A stretch of DNA of 64,000 nucleotides from assembly GCA_050949255.1 (NCBI GenBank), contig JBMNFJ010000016.1, forward strand, positions 1,116,001 to 1,180,000, in the 5' to 3' direction. The notes under the pieces were generated by a model. That model had not been told where the DNA came from, did not search any database, and saw only the letters and a list, made by a program, of their open reading frames with translations. The translations under genes and the position numbers were made by a program. Position 1 is the first letter of the stretch. Each line of letters opens with the position of its first letter. Shown here one piece after another: positions 8,348 to 16,835 of the stretch. Source of the stretch: UBA3941 sp002385665. GTDB taxonomy: Bacteria > Bacillota > Clostridia > Caldicoprobacterales > UBA3941.

Positions 8348-9265
8348 CTATTGGATCAGCCTGGGTATCCCCTTTACATCCGGGTTATAATAATCTTCGG
8401 GATACTTACCGTTATAGATATCATATACTCCTGTAATGGTTAAATCAAAGATTTCCTCATTATAGTCAAATGCATCAAAAGTAGCTTCGAGTAGAACCAA
8501 GTCTTTTAGAGGTATAATCTGCTTATTATTCAAATTCTTATAGTTACCACTCTTTATAGCTTCGTTCGTTAAGCTAAAAATATATACTCTGGGTTTTTTC
8601 TGCTCATATATCTGCTTTACTTCATCTTTTACATTTGCTACTTTCCCGTTTGTTACCATTATTCCACTCTCAAACAGTATTGTAAAATATACTCTATCCT
8701 TGTCATTTTGGTGATGTATCTGGTAACCATGCTCATATTCATTCCCCTGGCCATAAGCCCATAAACTTCCGAAAGTGCCTGAACCGACTTTTTCCCATAC
8801 AGTTATTCCCGATTCAATATCGTATAGATTAGCGATATTTAAAAAGGGGAGAGCCTCACCACTCCATTGGGAGATCTTCTTTGCAACCGCCCGTGCCGAT
8901 ACGTTGGTGCCCTCTAGACCCAAAACCCTGGCCAAGGTATACCGAACATCCTTTGTACAGATAACTTCAATTTTGTCTTCATCCCCATCATAAGGGGCTG
9001 TGGCAGTTGTATTGTCCCTTTCGATACCGTTATGTTCAGCGTAATCCTTCGCCTTATCTATGGCTGCTTCAAAACTTGGTAGATCTTGTGCCCCTGCAAG
9101 TGCCGCTGCATCGGCAGCATTCTGTGCCTTGGCCCTGGCCGCATATGCCAGACCTGCATCTATAACCAGGGCTGCGAAACCTATTAGAACTATCGCCAGT
9201 AAAGCAAATAGGACAAGGGCCTGCCCGCTATCGTTTTTACTGAATCCTATGATAAACCTTTTCAT
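8348..9265 (-). CDS. TadG/TadE-like pilus-associated protein
   Basis: About 305 residues. The N-terminus has the pseudopilin/TadG layout: basic leader ending SKNDSGQ, then a hydrophobic helix (ALVLFALLAIVLIGFAALV) and the signature YAARAKAQNAADAAALAGA. The remaining ~240 residues are an extracellular domain of unknown fold. The start at ATG 9265 is chosen because GGGGGGATTTC sits just before it; an upstream alternative at 9301 lacks an RBS. It is 3.8 kb away from the rest of the Tad operon, separated by unrelated genes. Confidence 0.85.
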   Translation of the reverse strand: MKRFIIGFSKNDSGQALVLFALLAIVLIGFAALVIDAGLAYAARAKAQNAADAAALAGAQDLPSFEAAIDKAKDYAEHNGIERDNTTATAPYDGDEDKIEVICTKDVRYTLARVLGLEGTNVSARAVAKKISQWSGEALPFLNIANLYDIESGITVWEKVGSGTFGSLWAYGQGNEYEHGYQIHHQNDKDRVYFTILFESGIMVTNGKVANVKDEVKQIYEQKKPRVYIFSLTNEAIKSGNYKNLNNKQIIPLKDLVLLEATFDAFDYNEEIFDLTITGVYDIYNGKYPEDYYNPDVKGIPRLIQ

Positions 9266-9518
9266 GAAATCCCCCCATAAAGCACTAGCCTTTATAATCA
9301 TCCCTTCCCATTTATAGCAAACATCTTATTGTATTATAATGTTAATCATTAGCATTGTTGATTAAATTATACCTTTTATTTCAATTTATGTAAATTGAAC
9401 TTAATGTCGGAGGATAACTATTATCATCGAATTGTGGGTAGTACATGAAAACCAGTAACGGGTTGCCCTTGGTTATATTCATTTTGTTATTCTGTCATAT
9501 AGTGGTTCTTATATATTT

Positions 9519-9881
9519 CTAAACTAGTTTCTCACCGCAGGCTGCGCAAAAGCGCGCATCGAAGGCAACACCGGAGCCGCATTTCCTGCAGAACTTTACC
9601 TTTGTAGTAGTTTTGTATATCAGCGGAAAATCTTCATTGGGCACGGCGTCGGATAGAAACAGCCAGTCAATGTCCTCCCCGTCCTGGCATAAGCCAATGG
9701 CTCCAGTGGTGGATACCACAAAAAAGCTGTCCTCGTCGATGGGGTCTTCACTGTCGCTTGTCTCGGCAAGCGCCAATAAGTGTTTTGTGTCATATCTCTC
9801 ATCGGCAATAGCAAAACTCCAGCTCTTGCAGAGTGTGGCAGCAAATTCCGCCGCCTCCAGCAGGGAGTCAAATCTCTTCAT
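9519..9881 (-). CDS. Small protein with C-terminal zinc ribbon
   Basis: About 120 residues. The C-terminus is a zinc ribbon with two CxxC knuckles (KFCRKCGSGV and ARFCAACGEK). The N-terminal ~90 residues are acidic and contain YDTKHLLALAETSDSEDPIDED; no family was recognised. ATG 9881 is preferred since ATG 9890 directly abuts GGAGG without spacing. It is the last gene of the zinc-ribbon/membrane cluster and lies only a few bases after its upstream neighbour. Confidence 0.75.
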   Translation of the reverse strand: MKRFDSLLEAAEFAATLCKSWSFAIADERYDTKHLLALAETSDSEDPIDEDSFFVVSTTGAIGLCQDGEDIDWLFLSDAVPNEDFPLIYKTTTKVKFCRKCGSGVAFDARFCAACGEKLV

Positions 9882-9895
9882 TACAATCATCCTCC

Positions 9896-11236
9896 TTATT
9901 TAAATAACAGATTATTACACCGTTTGCATCGGTCATTTTGTATGGGATTCATCACGGTACAGACATTGCAGTAGATGATACTGTCTCTGGATTTATCGTA
10001 TTTTTCGTATGTACCGAAACTTGGGTGATAGCGCACTCTGTCGCCAACGGAGAGATAATCGTACATATACCGTCTGCTTTCTCTTACCGTGATGGTCTTT
10101 TTCTTACCCAAGTCGGTTTTGATGACTGTTGTGTATTCCGTATATGTTTCGGGTTCGCCCCGATGCTTATACTCTTCCTTGCTGTACTTATTGACCACCA
10201 CACCCTCCCACATGGGCTGCTTTGATCCTCGCAGTCTCAGCAGATTAATGACCAGCATAACAAGAGAGAGCAGGCTGCCGATTATCATGGCTTCGCCTAA
10301 GGGCATCTCGTCAATCAGCAGACCGGCAACGGGAAATCCGATGAGGGGTAATGCTACCAACACAAGCATAAACTTTATTCCAACCCTCTTGTTTTTCTGT
10401 GCGACAGCCAGTATTTCCGGCGAAAAACACCTGTCGGAGAAGCCGACCAGTCCCGCGCCGCTCTGTGGAGGTACGGAAGCTGCGGCTTGGCTGGCCGCCA
10501 TGGATTCCGAGACTGCCCGGTCTACTGCTTTACCGCAGCCCATACAAAACCCGGTCCCCTCCGGTAACTCCAAGCCGCAGGCAGTACAGACGTTAAGCGC
10601 ACCGGCCTGTATTTTCACACCGCAGTTGGTACAAAATGCCGTGCCTTCTGTCAGCCTGTTTCCGCAGTCAGGACAGAACATATCCATATCACTCCTTGCT
10701 TCCATTATTTGTGGTTTCCCGTGTATAGTGGATTTTGCGGCGGGTTTCCTCGATGCTGTTTTATTTGTTTTCTTGCCTCCGGCTGTTCGGATAACAAGTC
10801 GCAGCAAAAACAGACAGCCGATAGGGGCGAAGGTATGGTAGATGATACCCCCCTCGCCCATCTCGTCAAATTCACTGATCATGGCGGGCTTGTTGATATA
10901 GGGAAAAAAAGAGAGATAGCGGATGCGTTCGGAGCGGGTTTCGCCCTCTTTCAAGCTCGGCCATGCCTCATCACTGTTATACATCACATAGCCCCTATAT
11001 TCTTTACCCTTTGCTATAAACCAATAGCCCTTGGAAACAATACGGGAGCGGTTTGGCTCTGCTTTTCTATCAATCAGCTGCGACCCATAGCTGTCCACCG
11101 TACCCATGACGCTTTCTCCCCATATGGCCAGCGCAAGGGTGCTGATACTGGTATATATGACATACAGCAGCACAGCGCAGACAATGATTAGGATGGGCAA
11201 GGGGGTCTTATTGCTCTTTTTCTTCTTTGCCATCAT
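9896..11236 (-). CDS. Membrane protein with zinc ribbons and DUF3592-like domains
   Basis: A 446-residue protein with an N-terminal membrane helix (residues ~13-36), an extracytoplasmic segment that resembles DUF3592 (SKGYWFIAKGKEYRGYV, then SFFPYINKP), and a second helix near 135-147. Two cytosolic zinc ribbons follow (MFCPDCGNRL..FCTNCGVKI and NVCTACGLEL..FCMGCGKAV). Next come two more helices around 290-335, another DUF3592-like stretch (EEYKHRGEPETYTEYTTVIKT) and a terminal CxxC pair (YCNVCTVMN..RCKRCNNLL). This looks like an internal duplication of a helix plus DUF3592-like unit. Function unknown. Confidence 0.78.
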   Translation of the reverse strand: MMAKKKKSNKTPLPILIIVCAVLLYVIYTSISTLALAIWGESVMGTVDSYGSQLIDRKAEPNRSRIVSKGYWFIAKGKEYRGYVMYNSDEAWPSLKEGETRSERIRYLSFFPYINKPAMISEFDEMGEGGIIYHTFAPIGCLFLLRLVIRTAGGKKTNKTASRKPAAKSTIHGKPQIMEARSDMDMFCPDCGNRLTEGTAFCTNCGVKIQAGALNVCTACGLELPEGTGFCMGCGKAVDRAVSESMAASQAAASVPPQSGAGLVGFSDRCFSPEILAVAQKNKRVGIKFMLVLVALPLIGFPVAGLLIDEMPLGEAMIIGSLLSLVMLVINLLRLRGSKQPMWEGVVVNKYSKEEYKHRGEPETYTEYTTVIKTDLGKKKTITVRESRRYMYDYLSVGDRVRYHPSFGTYEKYDKSRDSIIYCNVCTVMNPIQNDRCKRCNNLLFK

Positions 11237-11245
11237 GATGCTCCT

Positions 11246-11641
11246 TTATTGTTGTTCTCCATCCCGTTTTTCGCGCCAGCCCACGCCGAACAAATACAGG
11301 ACAGTCATAAGGAATAGCGGTGGCAGGGTGAGTACGGTATAGGTGTGCAGGGGAACAATAAGCACCACTCCCACCACCAGTTGGATATAGGCAAGGGCCC
11401 GGCACCAGCCATGACGGTGGAGCCGCCTTGCAAAAACCAGACCCGCAATAGCTGTTACCATAGAAAATATATAGGTTATCCCGGCCACGAAGCATCCCAA
11501 CCCTGCATAGTCGTTACCATGAGCGGCATTGTTAACAAGTCCCCAGCACCACAGCAGCATGGGCAGGGCGGCCAACAGCATAAGCAGGGATGTAATCACC
11601 AGAAGTATTTGTTTAGGTTTCATATTCATATATTTCTCCAT
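11246..11641 (-). CDS. Small multi-pass membrane protein
   Basis: About 130 residues with four hydrophobic segments: LLVITSLLMLLAALPMLLW, FVAGITYIFSMVTAIAGL, ALAYIQLVVGVVLIVPL and LFLMTVLYLFGV. The internal ATG at 11629 has a well spaced GGAG before it and may be the true start. It follows the stop of the 855-residue gene by a few bases, so it is coupled within the cluster. No family was recognised. Confidence 0.7.
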   Translation of the reverse strand: MEKYMNMKPKQILLVITSLLMLLAALPMLLWCWGLVNNAAHGNDYAGLGCFVAGITYIFSMVTAIAGLVFARRLHRHGWCRALAYIQLVVGVVLIVPLHTYTVLTLPPLFLMTVLYLFGVGWREKRDGEQQ

Positions 11642-11643
11642 TT

Positions 11644-14211
11644 TTAATCATATCCTTGGCCGTCATACATCTCAATGCCAAGCTCTGCTGCAAAAGAACG
11701 GGCCTCTGCTAAAAAACTCTGACCCGAAGGAGAGCTCAGACGTTCCGGTTGTCGGTCGCTTGCATCAAAGGAATTCCATACATATTCAATGATTTCCCCG
11801 GTTTCGTCCACCTGCCATTTGCCAGGGGAGAGGGGAGTTACTGCTAGGTACCTGTAATATACGCAGGCTGCTCCACTTGGTTCAGTGGTGGTCCCGGGAA
11901 TGTGCACGGATTGAGAAAGGCTCATCTCACTTCCCCTGATAGCCGTCCAGTTGGCATTAGGCTTGAGCTTTACGTCATAGATATCACTATCAGTTGTAAG
12001 CAGACCGCTGGAGGAGTCATAGATATATTCTCGGTAGCTCTCTTCCTCAACCTTGGCCTCTATTCCTATAACCAAATGATCTGTGACTCGATTAGCCTCC
12101 ATATCGCGCCTGACAGCCATAATTTCATATCCATATCCATCATAATAGCCGTAGTCGGGATCAAAGTCATATCTTTCAACCAAGTAGTATTTGAAATCGC
12201 TCTCCTCCTGTCCCAGTGAAACCAACGTGAATTTGTCCGTCAACGTGAAGGTTTGGGTCAAAGCAGCATCTTCCGGATATATTGCGTCGCTGCCTTTCGG
12301 AAACAGCATGATTCTGTCCGGTGCTCCCGCCAGAAGGTATGAAAGATATGTGAATTCACTTTTGACAGCCCATTGGTCATCGTCCCGCGGCGCATGCAGC
12401 GTCCATGTGTCGGGTATATCAATAAGGGTGTAGCCACTTTCGTTACCAAACCGTATCTTGTGTTCCTGATATTTACATGGAGCGCCGGAATCTATAGGTG
12501 CAATCTCCTGAACCTGAACGCTGTAGTATTCGTTGAAGGGTTCGCAGAGCTTATACAGAGATTTGTATAGCTCATTCTGCTGCTGTACAAGCAGATACTC
12601 TTCTATCCACGGTACAACTTTTTCCCTGAACCGCATTTTCATATACCTTCTATATGCCTCTATATACTCTGCCTTCTGTTCTTCCTTCGGTGTATAATAG
12701 TTTGTTTCTCCGGCTTCGGCTACAGCAAAGGTCAGCGAATCGCTTCCTTCCCTGAATACATCCGCCCAGAATTTTTGGGTGTTTTCTTCCATGGCATCCT
12801 GTACAGTTTTATATGCCGCTTCAACCCCTTCCGCCGACGCCATACCATTCTGCCATGCCTGAATGTAGGTTTCAACAAAAAGGTTATACCAGTACGTTTC
12901 ATTAAATATAGCATAATCCTTGTAATACTGGTCGAATATAGCTCTGTTGACTGTCTCCTTGTACTCCTCCGCCGCTTGGACGCCATAGTCCAATCCAAAT
13001 GCTAAGACTGCGATGCCGAAAAAGGCTGCACTGAAGGGCAGGGAGCCGTACCCGGTCATATAGGTAAATAAGGTGCCGCTGTTTGTAAAGACATTCTTGT
13101 ACAAATTTACTGCCGCAGTCCTGTCATCGCCCTCTGAATAATACAGATCAATTCCCAGCTGGGTCAATGAGATCCCAAGACCGACGACAGAGACACCCTT
13201 TGACAACTTATCGGCGGTATGGCTCACCTCCATGGATGTCAGCTCTGTAAACGAACTCATTGTGTCAACCAGGGTATCGAATATGCTGTAGATGTTGTTG
13301 GTTAAGTTAATGTCCTCAGGCGTCAACATATTTTCCGCCCATGGCATGGAGTTTTTCGTGTTCCCGTTTTCTACGAAGTCTTTTACAATTATTTTAGCGT
13401 CATCTCGGGGTAGATTTTTAATGATATCCCAATAACGATGGTTTACCTCCATCTTGGCGTAGTTGGAACCCTTTTCGGAAATATAAAATACGTCGCTGGG
13501 ATAATTGTTGCCCAGATAGACGAGTTTCACGGGCGAAAGGGATATGAGGCTTGCCGACACTGTGTCGTCACCATTATTGACGGTAACTTGAGGTATCCAC
13601 ATGGCATAATCGCTATCGTAATGCTCTAATACAAGGTCACCGCCAGCGGCAGTTATTTTATCATAGGGAACGGTGATGGTAAGGGGTGCGTATAGGTGAT
13701 GCATATCTCCCAGCGTAATGTCATATTCCACCACTGTAAATCCGGTGGCTTCGTCTACCGATTGCTTTTTGCGGCTGACTATCAGTTCCTTTTCACCGTC
13801 CATGAGGTTTAGGGGATTGACATCAATGCGCACACCGGAAAGTGTGATGGATGGGTTATCCGCTGAGGCGATGGCCTTTTCTGTCTCAACAAACGCTTGG
13901 GCCTCTACAACCGCCCCCTTGTCACCAACCATAAACCCCGGCCAGCCATAAAGGGCCACCGCCACCATCTGTATGACAAGTAAAATGGAAAGTACAATGC
14001 ACAATATATCCTGCCAGCCTTTTCTTTTCGGTACTGCATGACTTTTTGGAGATACAACTGGCGGGATGTGTTTTTGAGGCTGCAGCTGGGTCTTAGCCTG
14101 TGTTCCCGGAACAGGATTTATGGGCGCACTAGAAACAGCTGCACCGCATTTAGCACAAAAGCGAGCGCCGGTACGAAGCTCATTACCGCACTTGGTACAA
14201 TATTTCTCCAT
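11644..14211 (-). CDS. Large zinc-ribbon membrane-anchored protein
   Basis: 855 residues. An N-terminal zinc ribbon (YCTKCGNELRTGARFCAKCG, residues ~4-23) is followed by a flexible Pro/Gln-rich linker and one membrane helix (LCIVLSILLVIQMVAVALYG, ~70-89). A very large outside domain then begins with beta-rich repeats (ITLSGVRIDVNPLNLMDGE, YDITLGDMHHLYAPLTITV). In the middle is a small hydrophobic stretch near residue 400 (FSAAFFGIAVLAFGLDYG), so a second membrane passage is possible. The architecture resembles uncharacterised clostridial zinc-ribbon proteins. It is the main product of the cluster, and its partners are the small membrane proteins on either side. Confidence 0.75.
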   Translation of the reverse strand: MEKYCTKCGNELRTGARFCAKCGAAVSSAPINPVPGTQAKTQLQPQKHIPPVVSPKSHAVPKRKGWQDILCIVLSILLVIQMVAVALYGWPGFMVGDKGAVVEAQAFVETEKAIASADNPSITLSGVRIDVNPLNLMDGEKELIVSRKKQSVDEATGFTVVEYDITLGDMHHLYAPLTITVPYDKITAAGGDLVLEHYDSDYAMWIPQVTVNNGDDTVSASLISLSPVKLVYLGNNYPSDVFYISEKGSNYAKMEVNHRYWDIIKNLPRDDAKIIVKDFVENGNTKNSMPWAENMLTPEDINLTNNIYSIFDTLVDTMSSFTELTSMEVSHTADKLSKGVSVVGLGISLTQLGIDLYYSEGDDRTAAVNLYKNVFTNSGTLFTYMTGYGSLPFSAAFFGIAVLAFGLDYGVQAAEEYKETVNRAIFDQYYKDYAIFNETYWYNLFVETYIQAWQNGMASAEGVEAAYKTVQDAMEENTQKFWADVFREGSDSLTFAVAEAGETNYYTPKEEQKAEYIEAYRRYMKMRFREKVVPWIEEYLLVQQQNELYKSLYKLCEPFNEYYSVQVQEIAPIDSGAPCKYQEHKIRFGNESGYTLIDIPDTWTLHAPRDDDQWAVKSEFTYLSYLLAGAPDRIMLFPKGSDAIYPEDAALTQTFTLTDKFTLVSLGQEESDFKYYLVERYDFDPDYGYYDGYGYEIMAVRRDMEANRVTDHLVIGIEAKVEEESYREYIYDSSSGLLTTDSDIYDVKLKPNANWTAIRGSEMSLSQSVHIPGTTTEPSGAACVYYRYLAVTPLSPGKWQVDETGEIIEYVWNSFDASDRQPERLSSPSGQSFLAEARSFAAELGIEMYDGQGYD

Positions 14212-14224
14212 CTTCTACACCTCC

Positions 14225-14938
14225 TTATGGCCGCACCAGCGCTACATTGGCTGGTATCCCGTCAGGCGTATCCATGGTGCCGACGGCGTATTGTTTTCCG
14301 TTATAACTATAAAATTGCGTCAGGCGTATGGTTCCTGGGCCGGACGCCCAGAGGCCGTGGTTTTCCCACTTACCGCTGAATACGCTATCCTCCATATCTG
14401 ACACATCGAAGCCCTCTCCATCGTTTAACCAAAAAATACGATACCAGTCCAGAGTGAGACTCAGGCTTTCCTCTGTACCCTCAAGGGCCACATTGAGAAA
14501 CTCCATTGCTCCCGCGTCATGTTGGTTATCGGGATCGTAAATAATCAGTGCTTTCCAGCTCCCGGTCAGCGATCCAATATTGTCTATGATATTGGCATCG
14601 GATGGAACTCCCTCATAAGCCACATCCTCTGTGTACCAGAGAAAGTCCCCCAAATCGGGGCGTTCTTCCGTGGATAAGCTGACACCTGTCTCCTCCGGTT
14701 CAGGAATACTACCGCTTTCCGTGGTCGCAGGCGGAGTTTCTTCCTCCGACGACGGTGTGGTGGGCGGAGTTTCTTCCTCCGGCGGCGGTGTGACTGCCAC
14801 TGTTTGCTCATCCCCTGGCACAGATGTTTTCTTTCCTGCTGCTCCACGCAGATTGGTCGGTATGGTGAGAATGCCTATCACCAGCATCAGCAGATTGGCC
14901 GCGATTAGCACGGCAATCAAGCTTTTTTTCATCGTCAT
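14225..14938 (-). CDS. Membrane-anchored protein with Pro/Glu/Thr linker
   Basis: 237 residues. One N-terminal helix (SLIAVLIAANLLMLVIGIL, ~5-23) is followed by a low-complexity stalk at ~45-85 built of imperfect E-E-E-T-P-P repeats. A compact outside domain of ~150 residues begins with DFLWYTEDVAYEG and contains SLTGSWKALIIYDPDN. The stalk suggests surface display through the cell wall. No family was recognised. It ends 13 bp before the 855-residue gene starts. Confidence 0.7.
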   Translation of the reverse strand: MTMKKSLIAVLIAANLLMLVIGILTIPTNLRGAAGKKTSVPGDEQTVAVTPPPEEETPPTTPSSEEETPPATTESGSIPEPEETGVSLSTEERPDLGDFLWYTEDVAYEGVPSDANIIDNIGSLTGSWKALIIYDPDNQHDAGAMEFLNVALEGTEESLSLTLDWYRIFWLNDGEGFDVSDMEDSVFSGKWENHGLWASGPGTIRLTQFYSYNGKQYAVGTMDTPDGIPANVALVRP

Positions 14939-14958
14939 CCTCCTTTTTATGACCGGCT

Positions 14959-15153
14959 TTAATAATAACCGCCACCCATGATGCTACCCAAGAAAGCTCC
15001 GATAATTCCTCCGGCGGCGATCCAGAATATCAGCATAATGGCGCATAAAATTAGCGCGGCTCTCGCAAAATTCTTTTTATTCAGATTGGCCGAAGAACCA
15101 AAGGCGATGACCGCGACGGCGGCAGGATTCAGACCAAATTTCCCTTTTCCCAT
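14959..15153 (-). CDS. Small membrane protein, first gene of zinc-ribbon cluster
   Basis: About 64 residues: a short polar start (MGKGKFGLNPAAVAVIAFGS), then one long hydrophobic helix (ALILCAIMLIFWIAAGGIIGAFLG) ending in a Gly/Tyr tail. ATG 15153 is preferred over a GTG at 15162; AGAAAGGGTG lies upstream. No family was recognised. Position and spacing make it the promoter-proximal gene of the six-gene cluster. Confidence 0.65.
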   Translation of the reverse strand: MGKGKFGLNPAAVAVIAFGSSANLNKKNFARAALILCAIMLIFWIAAGGIIGAFLGSIMGGGYY

Positions 15154-15162
15154 AGTACACAC

Positions 15163-15560
15163 ACCCTTTCTCTTTCTAGAAAGTGGATTAATTTCATTTG
15201 CACCATACCACCTCTAATAAGAATTTTAGGGAAAAATGTCTCAAAAAGCATCGTACGAAAGGATGAATTTACAGAAAAAGCTCCTCATCCTTTTGGGTGA
15301 GAGGTCGCCTAAATCCAGTATTTATGCGGTTTTATGTATCATCCGTCCGTTTGGTTTTTAAAAGGGTCCTAATGAGCCCAGAAAGCAAAAAAACCGAAGA
15401 ATGAAAGTGCATTCCTGCACTAAGATTCTCCGGCATTCCGTTGCTTTCATTTTAAGTGTGATTTTGGTTTATATATAAAAGGGCGCTGCTCATAAATGTT
15501 TTACTAGTAGGTTTGAGTCTTGCTTGAGTGAAGCTCTTACCCTGATAAATATATGAGAAA
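15163..15560. other. Intergenic region between zinc-ribbon cluster and tRNAs
   Basis: No gene with a credible start was found. The end near 15163-15240 must contain the promoter of the zinc-ribbon cluster, but no consensus -35/-10 pair stands out. Short inverted repeats occur (CCTCATCC TTTT GGGTGAGAGG near 15273-15293), without a T run. Confidence 0.35.
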
Positions 15561-15590
15561 AGGGCTTCCACTTTTCTTAGTGGAAGCCCT
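15561..15590 (-). terminator. Terminator of the tRNA-Gln/tRNA-Glu transcript
   Basis: Perfect 12-bp stem AGGGCTTCCACT / AGTGGAAGCCCT with a 6-nt loop; the minus strand continues TTTTCTCATAT. It lies 45 bp beyond the tRNA-Glu gene in the direction of transcription. Confidence 0.8.
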
Positions 15591-15635
15591 CGAAAGGCTT
15601 GGATTTACTGGCTTTATAAGAAATAAATCCTTTTT

Positions 15636-15710
15636 TGGTACCCCCAAGGGGACTCGAACCCCTGTTGCCGCCGTGAGAGGGCGGAGTCTTAACCGCTTGA
15701 CCATGGGGGC
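15636..15710 (-). tRNA. tRNA-Glu (CTC)
   Basis: Cloverleaf fits on the minus strand: acceptor GCCCCCA / TGGGGGT, anticodon stem CCGCC / GGCGG with loop CTCTCAC giving anticodon CTC, T arm AGGGG TTCGAGT CCCCT, and an encoded CCA end. The CTC anticodon reads GAG. Confidence 0.95.
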
Positions 15711-15738
15711 ATAGGTGGAACTTGTTATACAAGTTCCA

Positions 15739-15812
15739 TGGCTGCGGAACTAGGATTCGAACCTAGACTCTGTGAGTCAGAGTCACATGTGCTACCGTTA
15801 CACCATTCCGCA
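15739..15812 (-). tRNA. tRNA-Gln (CTG)
   Basis: Minus-strand cloverleaf: acceptor TGCGGAA / TTCCGCA, D arm GTGT / GCAC, anticodon stem TGTGA / TCACA with loop CTCTGAC giving anticodon CTG, T arm CTAGG TTCGAAT CCTAG, discriminator G and encoded CCA. It is 28 bp upstream of tRNA-Glu and cotranscribed. Confidence 0.95.
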
Positions 15813-15905
15813 ATATTATTTTGTCGACGGATAATATTATACCACAAGGGCATTTATTGTCAACAATAACTTTTGATTTTCAAAATTCAAAAATTCATAG
15901 ATAAT

Positions 15906-15935
15906 AGTAAGCCCCCATTATAATGGGGGCTTACT
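15906..15935 (-). terminator. Hairpin closing the 6S RNA transcript
   Basis: A 30-bp perfect palindrome (AGTAAGCCCCCATTA and its complement) directly after the 6S RNA 3' strand. There is no long T run, only TATTATCT. It is a very stable helix that probably ends or stabilises the 6S transcript. Confidence 0.6.
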
Positions 15936-16131
15936 ACTCCCATAATGCCGTCATTCTACCATTTTTAGACCCGCCTCTTGGCAGGTGGGTGTCCTATTGC
16001 CCAATTCAGCCTTCCCCCTTAAGGGGCATGACATCCAAGGACAAACACAGACTCCCGTATTAACTCTGTGGGTTAAAAACAATAGATTCACGAACACCAC
16101 AGGATAATCAGCCTATTTGCGTCTTTTGCTG
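15936..16131 (-). ncRNA. ssrS: 6S RNA
   Basis: 6S RNA binds housekeeping RNA polymerase and mimics an open promoter. On the minus strand the 5' strand reads TCCTGTGGTGTTCGTG and the 3' part GACACCCACCTGCCAAGAGG then CGGCATTATGGGAG, the same order as the conserved GATGTTCGC, GACACATTCACC and GGCATCTC blocks of E. coli 6S. The closing stem pairs 16095-16104 with 15938-15947 over 10 bp, using several G-U pairs. Length (~196 nt) is right, a sigma-A promoter is placed correctly and a hairpin follows. Ends are approximate. Confidence 0.78.
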
Positions 16132-16138
16132 TACCTAT

Positions 16139-16167
16139 ATGATAGTATAAGTTCAGCATATTTTCAA
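16139..16167 (-). promoter_or_regulatory. Sigma-A promoter of 6S RNA
   Basis: -35 TTGAAA (16162-16167) and -10 TATCAT (16139-16144) separated by 17 bp on the minus strand; predicted transcription start near 16131, just ahead of the 6S RNA closing stem. Confidence 0.7.
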
Positions 16168-16281
16168 CAGATAATTATAACCAAATTTACGCCGTATCCC
16201 GCTTGAACTTAAGCTTTATCCGCTTTTTTTCGTTTTCCCTTGGTTTACGTAACCTTATCGATCTTGGCCAAAACGCCATAT

Positions 16282-16533
16282 CTAAAGGATATATGGGAAA
16301 GAACCATAACCTATGTGTTGGCAGGATTCACAATAATATAGGTGGACGCATTGATCATCACCCATCAACAGCCCTCTATTGTCTATTGTAAAGGTCTCCT
16401 TGTCCATATATGGATTGTAAGGCCCCATGTAATCCTCCATCTTCCCTATTTCATCCATCTCCCTATTGCATTTATTGCATATTTTTTTGGATTCAATCAG
16501 GCCGTTGCAAATTGGGCAAACCCGGGGCCCCAT
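16282..16533 (-). CDS. Small Cys-rich protein (zinc-ribbon-like)
   Basis: 83 residues with three CxxC-type pairs: CPIC near the start, CNKC, and YYCESCQHIGYG near the end. These suggest one or two structural zinc sites. There is no membrane segment and no recognised family. It starts 2 bp after the upstream 65-residue gene, so the two form a pair. Confidence 0.65.
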   Translation of the reverse strand: MGPRVCPICNGLIESKKICNKCNREMDEIGKMEDYMGPYNPYMDKETFTIDNRGLLMGDDQCVHLYYCESCQHIGYGSFPYIL

Positions 16534-16535
16534 AT

Positions 16536-16733
16536 CTATTCCTGATCTATACCTGTGAGGACATCATCGAAGATCACACAGTCACCATCATTCCAATGAA
16601 TACATGCATCACAGGTGGCGTAGCCTTCATCTACGGAACTGGTAAAATAACCGTCATAATCCGGATGAAATTCGGGACACACCGAGGCTACATACCTTTT
16701 TTGTTCAAAGCTGGGTGAATGATTTCTGGGCAT
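16536..16733 (-). CDS. Small Cys-containing hypothetical protein
   Basis: 65 residues, acidic, with CPEFHPDYDG and the cluster CDACIHWNDGDC, probably a metal site. An RBS (GGAGGAGGA) precedes the start. No family was recognised. It is paired with the next Cys-rich gene. Confidence 0.65.
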   Translation of the reverse strand: MPRNHSPSFEQKRYVASVCPEFHPDYDGYFTSSVDEGYATCDACIHWNDGDCVIFDDVLTGIDQE

Positions 16734-16754
16734 AAAAATCCTCCTCCTTAAATA

Positions 16755-16777
16755 AAGGGATATTTGATAGATCCCTT
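16755..16777 (-). terminator. Hairpin terminator
   Basis: Stem AAGGGAT / ATCCCTT with a 9-nt loop and TTTATTT following on the minus strand. It lies between the activase gene and the small Cys-rich pair and separates their transcripts. Confidence 0.5.
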
Positions 16778-16835
16778 ATAAGATGCGTTAATTTTTTAAT
16801 GCTGATTTTAGTATTTCACCCAGAACCCCATCTAT

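Noticed and set aside
10089..10841. 250-residue plus-strand ORF
   Set aside because: It lies entirely antisense to the 446-residue zinc-ribbon gene, is Ser/Pro/Thr-rich as expected of a shadow frame, and has no RBS.
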